NCBI RefSeq assembly: GCF_014534745.1 | Contig: NZ_JACVVP010000011.1 | Location: forward strand, 62,001-126,000 | Direction: 5' to 3' | Length of the DNA stretch: 64,000 bases | Source: Flammeovirga sp. EKP202 | GTDB taxonomy: Bacteria > Bacteroidota > Bacteroidia > Cytophagales > Flammeovirgaceae | In this document: positions 18,346-28,303 of the stretch, one piece after another | Layout of the letters: each line of letters begins with the position of its first letter | How positions within the stretch are numbered: the stretch's first letter is position 1 | The notes under the pieces: model-generated | Databases searched by the model: none | Told to the model about the DNA's origin: nothing | What the model saw: only the letters and a program-made list of their open reading frames with translations | Made by a program: the position numbers and the translations under genes

Positions 18346-21273
18346 TTACTCTTTGATCAGTTTAAAGCTTTTGGTGCCATTATCTGATTGGACATTAATA
18401 ATATAAAGACCTGCTCTCTCATACGATAAATTCAAAATATTCTTTCCCGCTAAAAGTGTCTGTTGGAAAATTTCATTCCCCAAAATATCGAACATTGTCA
18501 TTAAAGAACTACTGTTTACGTCAATTTTTAAAAGGTCTTGAGCAGGGTTAGGGTATATTTTGATATTGTCTTTTAACGTATCAATAGAAGTAGGAATTGA
18601 AGGAGTAACCGTGATGCTGACTTGATCGGTTGCCGTTTCCTCTTCTCTAGTAATGGTTAATTCAAAAGTGTAAATAGTGCTTTCAGTAATATTGGGGGCG
18701 ATAAAGGTTGGTTTGGATGATGTGCTGTTTTGAATGGCAATGGAAGAGGTGGTAGACCAACTAAAATTTATTCCATCAGGTGATGAAGAAGAACCGTCTA
18801 AAGTAACTGTTGAACCCGCTTCTACTGTTTGATCTTCCCCAGCATGAGCAACTAAGGGTATAATTATTTCAGAAAGAATAATTTCTTTATCAAAGTTACT
18901 TTGATCGATGTTAAGAACTCCCGTTGCAACTTCAAAGTTTTTTTTTGAAACGCTATAAGTGTACTCACCCTTTTCGATGATTTCAAAACTAGCCATACCA
19001 TTTTGGTCCGTCAATGCTGATTCTTGAAGAGTTTCGTCATTATTTGATAACGTCACAATTGCATCGTTGATCGCATTATTTTCTTCATCAAAAACAGTAA
19101 GATTCACAATCATGGTTTTGCTGTATTCTTTCACTACGCTGATATTATCCACCTGATACCTGGCAATATTTTCTTGCCAAGTACTACCTACAGGTCTGAT
19201 GCTCGATTTGATAATATAGCCATCGCCCAATTCTGGTAAATTGGGCAATGTGATCAATAATTCTTTCTGACTTTCTCCTGCTGGAACCGTCGCTCTTGCT
19301 TCGGCAACCCAATTGGAAGAAGTCCAAAATTCTGCAACTATATCTCTTGAAACATTCGCATTATAAGACAATTTTACTTTGACTTCTTGACCTTGAATGA
19401 TTTCAGACTTAGGACTATGAATATGGATGGCTTCATCTTTTTGCGTATTTTCTTCGTTGTTTTTCACTTCCAAAATCAAAGAACTTAGATACCCTCCTGC
19501 ATCAGGGAAGGTTACTTCTACAGTATTTTCTTCCTTTAATAATGCAATGTCAACAGGTATTTCAATTACACCAAAAAAGTCATCCCTATGCGCTTGATCT
19601 AAGCCTTTCCAATTATTGGGAACAGAAATTTCAGTACCGTTTACTTTAACCGTAGGCTGTTTTGAACGATCATGTTTCCTGCCAATTCCCATCAGAAGAG
19701 TGGCAGTACCTTCTTTAATGACCACATCTGAAAAACCAAAAGTCATTGCTGTATTGGTTTTGATCGGTTGTAAATAAGTAGTAGAGTAATACTTGGTTTC
19801 TTTTGACGCTTTTGTCTGCTTGATGGATTCATTGTATTCGAATTCCATGACAACAGTTTCTCCCGGAATTAATGTTAATGAACTTGGAGCAGTAGTTGTT
19901 TCATCGATGGACATTACTGGGTCTTTATCATCGTATATTTTCAAAGCCTTCGTAGTCATTTTCACCAATGTGCCTGCACTTTCTACAAAGTTTAATTGTA
20001 CAGTTTGTTCGTTTTCATCTAAATTATTGAAAGCCATAAAAAGCTTTTGATCTTTGACAAAACCATGAACTTGAACGTCAGGGTTATTCGTTTCTACCTG
20101 AATTCTTCTCCCTTGAACATTTCTCCATAATTCATAAAAATGAATTTTCGGGGCATATCTCCAATCTTCCACATTTGCTTCACCAATATTTGTAGGAATA
20201 AATAATGCAGCACTATAAGGCTGATAATTATTCCCTGCATTCATATGCCACGTCGATTTATCTGTAATGAACGGGATGGAGATTTCAATTACATTTTCTC
20301 GATCCAATAAATTAAACAACATATGATTGATACTTCTTACCGTTTGAATACTTTCTAGATCCGTATATCGATCTTCAAAACCTCTTGTAATGCCACCATA
20401 TTCGGTGATAGCATGAGGTTTTACGATCCCCCATTTGATAAAACTGTATGTCTCAATAATATCAAGAATAGCTTCAGAATTACTGCCTGAACGTAGGTTG
20501 TTTTGTCCGGTTACATTCACGCCATCATAAAGGTGAGTAGCAAAAGCATCCATGTCAGCACCTGCTATATCCATAAACATTTTCATGTTTTCATCCCAGT
20601 TGGAAAAATCTCTAAGTTCCCAAGAAGGCCATGCCGATGAATAACCAATCACTTTCATTTTTGCAAGACTTGGCTCTGCGTGAATTTTCTTTCCCACAGA
20701 AGCAAATAGCTCAGCCATCTGTTTTTTAATTCGATCTTCTTCTGCAAGATTCCAACCTCCCTCATAAAAGTCCTTCGCATGTACAAAAGGCTCATTCATA
20801 GGTTCAAAAAACTCAGGTCGACCATTATCATCGACATAGTTTTTGTAGTACTCTACGGCCCATTCTCCAGCTTTAACAGGATCTAGACCATCTTTGAATG
20901 CACTTTTAGGGTGTTCAGTACCCACAAATCGAGTTACTTTTCTTTCATTGGAATTTCCTGTCTTTTCCGAAGGGTAAGTACCAACAGAATTTCCTTTACT
21001 GTTTGAATAAGAATAAGGACCCCAAAAACCTCTACTTGGAAATGCATTGTAATCCTCAAAGAATTTTTTTACATCAGCATCACCAGAATTAGAGTGGAGG
21101 TTGAAGTATTTGTTACGTTCCAACTCCGAAACATTTCCAATATAGCGTTGTACTTTAGGATTGATGTTGACAGTAGTTTGTGCTTGTAATGGAGAAATAA
21201 ACGCACCGCTCCACATAGAAATGAAGAGGCAATACATAATGCATTTGTCCTTAATGGTAATTAATCGACTCAT
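18346..21273 (-). CDS. GH86 beta-agarase/beta-porphyranase, T9SS-secreted multidomain enzyme
   Basis: 975 residues. The signal peptide (…SPLQAQ) is followed by the GH86 barrel (about 33-480). E161 in FFEPMNEPF fits the acid/base and E291 in HAITEYGGI the nucleophile. Then come a beta-sandwich with GRKHDRSKQPTVKVNGTEI typical of GH86 C-terminal domains (about 510-620), a second beta domain (about 630-720), a carboxypeptidase-regulatory-like repeat (MIVNLTVFDEENNAINDAIV), a PKD-like repeat (AHAGEDQTVEAGSTVTLDGS), and a T9SS tail (IYPNPAQDLL…LYIINVQ). GH86 enzymes endo-hydrolyse agarose or porphyran; which one cannot be told from sequence alone. The PKD and tail modules match those of the 1,617-residue protein at 22664. 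Copy C of the dispersed element lies just upstream of its start. Confidence 0.88.
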   Translation of the reverse strand: MSRLITIKDKCIMYCLFISMWSGAFISPLQAQTTVNINPKVQRYIGNVSELERNKYFNLHSNSGDADVKKFFEDYNAFPSRGFWGPYSYSNSKGNSVGTYPSEKTGNSNERKVTRFVGTEHPKSAFKDGLDPVKAGEWAVEYYKNYVDDNGRPEFFEPMNEPFVHAKDFYEGGWNLAEEDRIKKQMAELFASVGKKIHAEPSLAKMKVIGYSSAWPSWELRDFSNWDENMKMFMDIAGADMDAFATHLYDGVNVTGQNNLRSGSNSEAILDIIETYSFIKWGIVKPHAITEYGGITRGFEDRYTDLESIQTVRSINHMLFNLLDRENVIEISIPFITDKSTWHMNAGNNYQPYSAALFIPTNIGEANVEDWRYAPKIHFYELWRNVQGRRIQVETNNPDVQVHGFVKDQKLFMAFNNLDENEQTVQLNFVESAGTLVKMTTKALKIYDDKDPVMSIDETTTAPSSLTLIPGETVVMEFEYNESIKQTKASKETKYYSTTYLQPIKTNTAMTFGFSDVVIKEGTATLLMGIGRKHDRSKQPTVKVNGTEISVPNNWKGLDQAHRDDFFGVIEIPVDIALLKEENTVEVTFPDAGGYLSSLILEVKNNEENTQKDEAIHIHSPKSEIIQGQEVKVKLSYNANVSRDIVAEFWTSSNWVAEARATVPAGESQKELLITLPNLPELGDGYIIKSSIRPVGSTWQENIARYQVDNISVVKEYSKTMIVNLTVFDEENNAINDAIVTLSNNDETLQESALTDQNGMASFEIIEKGEYTYSVSKKNFEVATGVLNIDQSNFDKEIILSEIIIPLVAHAGEDQTVEAGSTVTLDGSSSSPDGINFSWSTTSSIAIQNSTSSKPTFIAPNITESTIYTFELTITREEETATDQVSITVTPSIPTSIDTLKDNIKIYPNPAQDLLKIDVNSSSLMTMFDILGNEIFQQTLLAGKNILNLSYERAGLYIINVQSDNGTKSFKLIKE

Positions 21274-21292
21274 AAAAAATAGATTGTTAGCA

Positions 21293-21679
21293 CACTGTAA
21301 ACCAAATTTTTGTGAACTTATAATCGACCTTTCTACAAGATTTTATAGGATCTACTTTCAAGCTTCTTTTCTCTTCTTTTTGTCTTGAAACAAAAAGAAG
21401 CAAAAAATTCAAGGCTTAGAAGTCAAAAGCTAAATTCCATTCCTTGAGCCTAAATGATTTTGCTGTTTGAGCTTTAGCGAGTTTAAAATCATTTAGGCTC
21501 AATACATGAAATTCTTAACGCTTTTCCCTTCAAGGCCGATGGAAGAAGTGCCAAACGAATTGGGTAGAAAGTCCACTGGCGCGAATGTTAAGCGTGAGCG
21601 TCATTCGTGTCCTACAGATCAGCAGAAATCTCCTGATTTCTAAATATTATAACTATTCGAAAAACTTAGTTTACAGTGT
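21293..21679 (-). repeat. dispersed 380-bp intergenic element, copy C (complete, reverse orientation)
   Basis: Bounded by CACTGTAAACC and TTAGTTTACAGTG, the best-preserved inverted termini of the six copies. Read on the minus strand it has the AGAAATC-loop-GATTTCT arms, CGAATG…CATTCG arms, the CCTTGAAGGGAAAAGCGTTA block and the TTTTTGCTTC…TTTTTGTTTC block in the same order as the others. It occupies the region just before the GH86 start codon. Confidence 0.85.
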
Positions 21680-21743
21680 AATTAGTAATAATTCAATCTA
21701 AAATTACCGTCGAATTCTATAAAAGAGGTTGAAATTATTGATG

Positions 21744-21769
21744 TAAAAGGGGATAAAAATTTTTTAAGG
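21744..21769. promoter_or_regulatory. G-tract box beyond copy C
   Basis: TAAAAGGGGATAAAAATTTT, similar to AAAAGGGGGTAAAAACT before the GH2 gene at 10524. It lies 470 bp upstream of GH86, with the dispersed element in between. It may be a displaced control site of GH86, or chance. Confidence 0.25.
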
Positions 21770-21892
21770 ATGGGATTGTATAGATATTATTGCATTAAAG
21801 GATTGGCTTTTAGGGGTTTCAAACGAATTATTGATTGCAGTTTATGAGGGTGTGCAATTCTTCTCACTGTATAGGATCACCTAATTATAATT

Positions 21893-22528
21893 TTATTCGA
21901 CTCTAAATCTTAGTACGGTTTTCAATTTATTTTCAGGTACTTTACGAAAATCAGAAAGGTAAATTTCTCGATGTATCTTTGATTTTCGAATAAGCTTTGA
22001 ATCTTTTGCAAAAGTTTCCATTATGGCAAAGCTTTCAGGTTCATTGTCATAACTTCCAATGTGTAGCATTTGGATGCATCGTCCATCAGAGATTTTCTCA
22101 AACCGAACTTTATCTAATAGGGGATGAGGCTTTTTCTTTTTTGTCATTTCAAGAATTTGATCAAAGAAGTCTTGGTTAATAAATTCAGGTTGTCTAATCA
22201 TAATGTCATAGACTAAATCATCCTTATTGAGTACACCAGTGTAGTTTTCCTTCGCTTCCTCAGAAATATCCCATACTCCTTCCAATGGATAAACCGTCCA
22301 ATCGTTATAATCAGAGGGTAATGAATCACTTTTTTTTAACGTCATTTTGATACCATAAGCAACACTATAAAGAGCTCCAATACTTTCAGCAAAAAGATCA
22401 CTATTTGGATTGCCTTTGCCACTCAATACAATATAGTTGTATGTAGGAACTTCAATGATTTCAGGTTTGTTTTTGGGAAGGTAAACCGCTTTTTCTTTTT
22501 TTCGCCATTCATGTTTCATGCTATTCAC
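21893..22528 (-). CDS. GyrI-like small-molecule-binding domain protein
   Basis: 211 residues, no signal peptide, so cytoplasmic. The sequence YNYIVLSGKGNPNSDLFAE…LYSVAYGIKM and the closing QMLHIGSYDNEPESFAIMETFAKD… follow the stand-alone GyrI-like/YdeI-type family (SOUL-fold small-molecule binder, PF06445-like). Its members are linked to regulation or ligand sequestration; the ligand here is unknown. MNSM at 22528 and the fourth-residue Met at 22519 are both possible starts. It stands alone between the GH86 and T9SS genes, with 135 bp separating it from the next gene. A connection to polysaccharide breakdown is not shown. Confidence 0.8.
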   Translation of the reverse strand: MNSMKHEWRKKEKAVYLPKNKPEIIEVPTYNYIVLSGKGNPNSDLFAESIGALYSVAYGIKMTLKKSDSLPSDYNDWTVYPLEGVWDISEEAKENYTGVLNKDDLVYDIMIRQPEFINQDFFDQILEMTKKKKPHPLLDKVRFEKISDGRCIQMLHIGSYDNEPESFAIMETFAKDSKLIRKSKIHREIYLSDFRKVPENKLKTVLRFRVE

Positions 22529-22578
22529 TTTAGGTTTTATTGATAAATGTACTACAAATTTTCTGGATTGTATTAATA

Positions 22579-22608
22579 TAAAAAAACCGGAATTAAACTA
22601 ATTCCGGC
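22579..22608 (-). terminator. terminator after the 1,617-residue gene
   Basis: On the minus strand CCGGAATTA pairs with TAATTCCGG over a 3-base loop, then T6. It lies 55 bp after the stop of the gene at 22664. Confidence 0.85.
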
Positions 22609-22663
22609 TTATTCAATCTAACTAAAGTGTGATTCAAGTCTACAAGAAATCACGTTAACAATA

Positions 22664-25600
22664 TTATTCTTTGATCAGCTTTACACTTTGATGAGCATTG
22701 CTCGTTTTCACTTGAATAATGTAAAGACCTGTTTTAAAATCTGAAACATCTAGTGTTTGTTGTCCTGCTCTAAATTCTTTTTTGAAAATAGATGCACCTT
22801 GAAGATTAAGAATTATGACTTCTGCATTTTCCACTAACTCAATCGTAACTTGGTCCGTTGTAGGGTTAGGGAAAACGCTTGTTACAATTTTAGTATCTTC
22901 AATTGATGTAGGAATTTCCTCTGGTGCATTAACGGTGATTTTGACTTCATCTAATACTACAACATCACCGATCGATACTTTTACAACGAACGTGAAAGTC
23001 GTCTCAACACTTACATCAGGAGCAGTAAATGTAGGTTTAGAAACAGTTGCATCTGACAAAGTTATTCCTTCTGGTGCCAACCATTCAAATGTTACTGTTT
23101 CAGGCGTTGAAGCTGATGCATCTAGTGTGACTACATCACCAATTTCAACTACTTGATCCGCACCTGCATTTGCCACTGGAAGTTCGTTAGGACTAATAGT
23201 AACCGTTACTTCGTCTGTTGTTGTCATGTCTTTGTATTCAGCAGATAATGTAAACGTATAGGTTGTTTCTTCACTGACTTCTGGAGCCGTAAATGTTGGC
23301 ATAGTAGCATTTACATCAGAGAGTACGATTCCCTCAGGAGCCGACCATGTTAATGCTGCATTGGTAGGAACAGTAGCAGAAGCATCAAGCGTAACAACTT
23401 CTCCAACAAATGTTGAGATAGAAGTACCAGCATCGGCAACTAATTCTGGGTATACTAATACATTAACCTCACTTGTTGCTTCATTACCTAAGTATTGAGC
23501 TGTTAAAGTAAACGTATACGTCATTTCTTCAGATACATTAGGCGCCGTGAACGTAGGCATTGCCGAATTAACATCAGAGAGTGTAATTCCTTCAGGAGCT
23601 GTCCATACCAATGTAGCATCAGCAGGCGTAGTTTGAGATCCATCCAGTGTTACAGTCGTTCCCATTTTTGCTTCTTGATTTTCACCAGCATTCACTTTAA
23701 TTTCTGGAGTGACCGTTACTTTTACTTCATCAGTGGCTGTTATTTTATCATTCTGAGCCGTTAAAGTAATCGTATATTCTTTTACAGCCGTTAGTGCTTC
23801 TGTTGCGGTCGCTGTAGTTGTTATTCCTTCTGTAGCTGAAAGTGAGATACCCTCTGGTGCTGACCATGTGTAAGTAAACTCCTCTGCTGAGTTTTGACTT
23901 GCTATAAGTTCCACTGATCCACCGGCTTGAATTGTGACATCATTTCCGGCATTCAATACAAACTCAAAGTTACTTTCTACTAAACTAAAATCATCAAAAT
24001 AGACTGTAGTTTGAACGTCTGTAGGACTTTGGATATAGATTCTTGACGCAACGATATCACCATTATTTACATCATTGATCGTATATTCTTCATCAATCAA
24101 AATCTCCTTTTCAAAGTAAACCCACTCACCAATAACCGCTTGATAGTCTCCCCAAGTAATGTCCGTATTTCCGATAGCCAATTTATAATTATCAACTGCA
24201 GGCCACTCATCAAATGGCATTATTCTGATGTTGAAAACAGCGGCGTTCATGCGGTCTACTCTAAATCTACCACTGAATGTGTATGTTTTACCAATTTCAA
24301 GATCAAAGTAACTGTCATCATTCGTTTGAAGGGCATCGATTCTGTCTTCTTCTTCAATTAATAAACTATTCAAGCCTTCACTTTTAGTACTGACCACATC
24401 GGAGCGAGTATATTGACTAATACCTTTCCAACCTACGGTTATTTCATCCTCAAATCCACCATTGACAATCAGGTCTTTTCCTTTAAGCTTTGCCTTTAAA
24501 ACCGTTACTGTTACTGTCGTTTCTTCGGAGCTATTTTCTCCATCTACAACAGTTAGTTTAAAAGTATAGTCCGTTGCTTCATTGACTTCAGGGGCCGTAA
24601 ATGTTGGCATTACTGCATTGACATCAGAAAGCGTGATTCCTTCTGGAGCAACCCAATGATAAGTTAAAGAGTTGTCTGTTTTTGCTTCTGAAAGTGAAGC
24701 ATCCAATGTCACTAACTTTCCGCTAAAAGCATTTTGAGGACTTCCTGCATTTGCAATAGGAGTTAAGTCAGGCTCAACTGTGATCATTACTTCATCAGTG
24801 GCTTCTCTTTCTCCAATTTTTGCAGTAAGCATAAATGTAAATGAAGTGACTTCTTGTACACTTGGCGCAGTAAACGTTGGCATTTTATCCGTTAAACTCG
24901 AAAGTTGAATTCCTTTTGGAGCCTTCCAGCTAATCATAGCCGAAGAAGGAGAAGTAGCTGAGGCATCAAGTGTTACAAGGTCTCCTTCAGTGACAGTTTG
25001 ATCTTGACCTGCCATTGCATTAATACTTTCTAAAACAGTAACTTTAACAGTTGAATTAAAAGTTAGGTTACCTGTTGTGGCCGTGACCATAAAGTCAAGG
25101 TCAGTGATTTCCGAAATGTCATTTGGTGCTGTAAACGAAGTTGACATTTGATCTGTAGAAGTTAGCGTTATACCTTCCGGAGCTTTCCAAGTGTATGTGA
25201 AAACATTGGATGAATTATGCATGGCCATTAGATCTACCTTTGTGCCAGGAAGTACGGTTTGATCCTCATTGGTCTTCAAATCCATTGTAATATCAGCTTT
25301 TACAAGGCTTAAATCATCAAAATAAATTAATTCATCGGTTGTAATGTTAGGACTTTGGAAGTACACTCTAGCCATCACTTTATCGCCAATTGAAGCCCCC
25401 GTCTTAAACGTTTCATCAATGACTAAAGTCTTTTCAAAAGCTACCCATTCATTTAAAACAGGTTGAGCATCACCCCAGCTTAGATCATTTCTTGTAATTG
25501 AAAATTTCGTGTTATCTGCATCTCTCCATTGATCTGAAGGCATTAATCTGAAATTATATACAGTGGTAGTCATGCGATCTACTCTAAACTTACCTGTAAA

Positions 25601-27517
25601 CTTATAAGATTGTCCCACTTCAAGCTCCATAAAGCTCTCAGGGTTGGTTTGAACCAAATCAATTTGGCTTGTAGTCTCGATTTTCAAACTTTTTAGACCT
25701 TTAGAGTCCGCAGGAACTACCTCTGATGGAGTGAAATTATCGAGCCCTTCCCAACCTACATTTAAAGCTTCTTCAAAACCACCATTCTTTATAAGGTTTA
25801 ATCCATATAGGATTGTGTTTTTGGCAGTAAATGTCACTGAAGCCGCATCAGAATCATTTTCTCCATCATTGACTACTAGTGTAAAAGTCATTGGAGTGTC
25901 AACATCCACATTTGGTACAGTAAACGTAGTAATAGGATTGTTTTCATTGGCCAATTGAATCCCTTCGGGTGCCGTCCATTTATACGTTAACGGATCATTA
26001 TTTTCATCATAAGAAGCGGCTCCATGCAAAAAGACCACTTCACCTGACTCAATGGTTCTACCAGCTTGCACTACGGCAACCGGCTTTTTATTATCGATAT
26101 TTAATGTGACCACTTCATCAATATTCTGATCAACCAGGATTTGGTCATTCGTCTCAATATGTAATGTCTTATTGATACTGTACTGATAAGTATCGCCTAG
26201 TAGAAGTTCAAAAGTAACTTGACCATTGCTATCCGTGATTTCAGTTTGATCATAACCGTCTGTAATGTACAATCTGAAAGATGCCCCTTCTACAATTTCT
26301 TGTTTATTATTTTTTACAGTGAAAGTAGCAGAGTAAGTAGTCACACCCTCTGTAATTAATGTAATTGTGCTAATTTCTGTATTATCATCAATCAAAAATG
26401 AACCTGTATATTCTTTGTAGCCGTCCGCATTGATTGTAAAATCATAGCTTCCATCTTCTAAAAGATCATCGACCTTACCTTGTGCATTAGTAGTATAATT
26501 AGTTTCATCAATAGTAATTGTAGCTCCTTCAATAGGAGTTGTTCCATCTGAAGTAACAATTAGAGGTATACCAGGGTACTGTTTGATTGATGCAAAAGCT
26601 TCAAGAGCAAAACCTTTTAGTATAGGATAAGAATTATCTCTCATAACCCAAGCTCCATCATCTGAAAAATCAAGGTTAGGAAAGTTCGTTTGATTTGTCA
26701 TTTCCAATGAAGACAACACACTTACTTTTGTACTCTCATTGGCTCCATTGGAGGTTGTACGAGCGTAAAGACCCGAATAATCAATATTTGGTTCAACACT
26801 TAGCTTACTATCAGCTACTAGTGCTTTCTGGTCACCAAGGTTGATACATTGACTGATGGCAGTATTGGAATATAGATATTGAATATTGCCTGCAATTCCT
26901 GCATCCATTCCCCAGTTATTAGAAATCAAGGTTACATCAGAGATGCAGTTGGTTACCGAATGACCATTCATTTGGCCCACAATGCCTGCCACATGTCCGT
27001 TACCTCTAATAGTTCCACCTAATACAAAACATCTGTCAATATAGGTTGTATTTTCGGCTAACCCAATGATTCCACCGACTCTCGCTTTGGATTTGTCTGG
27101 CGTACTCACATTGATTAAACCTAAATTTTTGACTGTAGCATTGCGTGCACTTCCCACAAAACCTAACCCAATAGTAGTTTGCTCAGGGTTTGGCGTGATT
27201 ATAAGATTGGAGATTGTATGGAAATTACCATCAAAAACGCCATTAAATGTTTTCTCTACATTGTTCGCTAATTTGTAACCGATAGGGTAAAACGTTTCCC
27301 CATCCATATCCAAATCAGCTGTTAATTTATAGTGTAAATCCCATGATTCATAAGCGGTTGTTAATTTGATCAAGTCAGCATTTGTTTCAATGAGAAATGG
27401 GTCTTCGGCGGTTCCGCTTCCGTTCCCCGTAAAAGTTTGTGCTTGTGCGCTGTTAAGAAAGCATAGAAACAACACACTCCAACACATGAATGTAAGTAGA
27501 CTGTAAAAGTATTTCAT
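22664..27517 (-). CDS. giant T9SS-secreted protein with GLUG-type N-terminus, two CBM4-like modules and eight PKD-like repeats
   Basis: 1,617 residues, signal peptide …LNSAQAQ. Residues about 28-300 form a GLUG/beta-helix-like region (AEDPFLIETNADLIKL…, GGIIGLAENT, AGIVGQMNGHS). Two carboxypeptidase-regulatory-like repeats follow (about 320-480). Then come eight PKD-like units sharing 'APEGI-LSD---PTFTAP--…YTFTLT'. They are interrupted by two modules that start LIKNGGFEEALNVGWEG and LIVNGGFEDEITVGWKG; these are CBM4/22-like sandwiches ending in YFDDLSLV/YFDDFSLV. A T9SS tail (VFPNPTTDQ…LYIIQVK) closes the protein. No catalytic domain is recognised, so surface attachment to algal glycan or presentation of partner enzymes is inferred. 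A terminator follows the stop. The GH86 upstream in the strand order has the same PKD and tail style. Confidence 0.8.
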   Translation of the reverse strand: MKYFYSLLTFMCWSVLFLCFLNSAQAQTFTGNGSGTAEDPFLIETNADLIKLTTAYESWDLHYKLTADLDMDGETFYPIGYKLANNVEKTFNGVFDGNFHTISNLIITPNPEQTTIGLGFVGSARNATVKNLGLINVSTPDKSKARVGGIIGLAENTTYIDRCFVLGGTIRGNGHVAGIVGQMNGHSVTNCISDVTLISNNWGMDAGIAGNIQYLYSNTAISQCINLGDQKALVADSKLSVEPNIDYSGLYARTTSNGANESTKVSVLSSLEMTNQTNFPNLDFSDDGAWVMRDNSYPILKGFALEAFASIKQYPGIPLIVTSDGTTPIEGATITIDETNYTTNAQGKVDDLLEDGSYDFTINADGYKEYTGSFLIDDNTEISTITLITEGVTTYSATFTVKNNKQEIVEGASFRLYITDGYDQTEITDSNGQVTFELLLGDTYQYSINKTLHIETNDQILVDQNIDEVVTLNIDNKKPVAVVQAGRTIESGEVVFLHGAASYDENNDPLTYKWTAPEGIQLANENNPITTFTVPNVDVDTPMTFTLVVNDGENDSDAASVTFTAKNTILYGLNLIKNGGFEEALNVGWEGLDNFTPSEVVPADSKGLKSLKIETTSQIDLVQTNPESFMELEVGQSYKFTGKFRVDRMTTTVYNFRLMPSDQWRDADNTKFSITRNDLSWGDAQPVLNEWVAFEKTLVIDETFKTGASIGDKVMARVYFQSPNITTDELIYFDDLSLVKADITMDLKTNEDQTVLPGTKVDLMAMHNSSNVFTYTWKAPEGITLTSTDQMSTSFTAPNDISEITDLDFMVTATTGNLTFNSTVKVTVLESINAMAGQDQTVTEGDLVTLDASATSPSSAMISWKAPKGIQLSSLTDKMPTFTAPSVQEVTSFTFMLTAKIGEREATDEVMITVEPDLTPIANAGSPQNAFSGKLVTLDASLSEAKTDNSLTYHWVAPEGITLSDVNAVMPTFTAPEVNEATDYTFKLTVVDGENSSEETTVTVTVLKAKLKGKDLIVNGGFEDEITVGWKGISQYTRSDVVSTKSEGLNSLLIEEEDRIDALQTNDDSYFDLEIGKTYTFSGRFRVDRMNAAVFNIRIMPFDEWPAVDNYKLAIGNTDITWGDYQAVIGEWVYFEKEILIDEEYTINDVNNGDIVASRIYIQSPTDVQTTVYFDDFSLVESNFEFVLNAGNDVTIQAGGSVELIASQNSAEEFTYTWSAPEGISLSATEGITTTATATEALTAVKEYTITLTAQNDKITATDEVKVTVTPEIKVNAGENQEAKMGTTVTLDGSQTTPADATLVWTAPEGITLSDVNSAMPTFTAPNVSEEMTYTFTLTAQYLGNEATSEVNVLVYPELVADAGTSISTFVGEVVTLDASATVPTNAALTWSAPEGIVLSDVNATMPTFTAPEVSEETTYTFTLSAEYKDMTTTDEVTVTISPNELPVANAGADQVVEIGDVVTLDASASTPETVTFEWLAPEGITLSDATVSKPTFTAPDVSVETTFTFVVKVSIGDVVVLDEVKITVNAPEEIPTSIEDTKIVTSVFPNPTTDQVTIELVENAEVIILNLQGASIFKKEFRAGQQTLDVSDFKTGLYIIQVKTSNAHQSVKLIKE

Positions 27518-27639
27518 ACGTACTTAATATTAATTGGTTAAAAAGTGTTCTGTCTGTTCTGACCGATGTCCGACGATCGAAGAGTGTAAATGATCGATCA
27601 GAAGCGTAATTCAAAGATGTATATCTTACACTAATAAAT

Positions 27640-27677
27640 GGGGTGTAAAATAAAGGGCAAAAGCGGGGGTATTTTTT
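27640..27677. promoter_or_regulatory. double G-tract control site, copy upstream of the 1,617-residue gene
   Basis: GGGGTGTAAAATAAAGGGC followed by AAAAGCGGGGGTATTTTTT, 123-160 bp before the start codon at 27517. The two G-tracts are 25 bp apart. The order and spacing match 36640-36678 and 43851-43886. Probably a binding site for a shared regulator. Confidence 0.45.
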
Positions 27678-27837
27678 AATCTGTTTCTACTTGATACATT
27701 ATTAGAGGGTTAGCAATAAGTTCGAGTTTCATTTTTGATGTTGTTTTGGTGAAAAACGAGTTGTTTTAGTCTATTCAATCTACCTATTATCTGTTTTTAT
27801 TAAAGTGATCGGATCTATTTTACCTCCTGCAAGTACT

Positions 27838-28218
27838 CTATAATTTAGAAATCAGGAGATTTCTGCTGATCTGTAGGATACGAATGACGCTATCGCTTAA
27901 CATTCGCGCTAGTGGACTTTCTACCCAATTCATTTGCTACCTCTTCCCTTGGCCTTGAAGGGAAAAGCGTCAAGAATTTCATGAAGTGAGCCGTTAAAAA
28001 TGATTTTGCTGTTTGAGCATCTCAAAACGATGAAGTTTTGATCGAGTTATCCTTTCAATAGGCGAGAGAAATGGAATTTAGCTTTTGACTTCTAAGCCTT
28101 GAATTTTTTGCTTCGTTTTTGTTTCAAGACAAAAATGAAGAAGAAGGAAGTTTGAAAGTAGATCCTATAAATGCTTGTATAAAGGTCGATTAAAAGTTGA
28201 CGATAATTTAGTTTACAA
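27838..28218 (+). repeat. dispersed 380-bp intergenic element, copy D (variant hairpin)
   Basis: Begins at TTTAGAAATCAGGAGATTTC without the left terminal TGTAAAC, and ends with ATTTAGTTTACAATG. Where other copies have GCGCAGCGAGTTTAAAATCA, this copy has a different sequence with its own arms TCAAAACGATGAAGTTTTGA. The flanking blocks are normal. It fills most of the gap 27518-28303. Confidence 0.85.
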
Positions 28219-28233
28219 TGTATTTATTATATG

Positions 28234-28266
28234 ACAAAAAAAAGAGAGACCATTATGATCTCTCTT
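28234..28266 (-). terminator. terminator of the second degradation operon
   Basis: On the minus strand AAGAGAGA pairs with TCTCTCTT over a 9-base loop, followed by T6 or more. It lies 38 bp after the sulfatase stop at 28304. Confidence 0.85.
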
Positions 28267-28303
28267 ACAAACAATTCAAAATATAAAATGTACTTTTTCA
28301 GTA

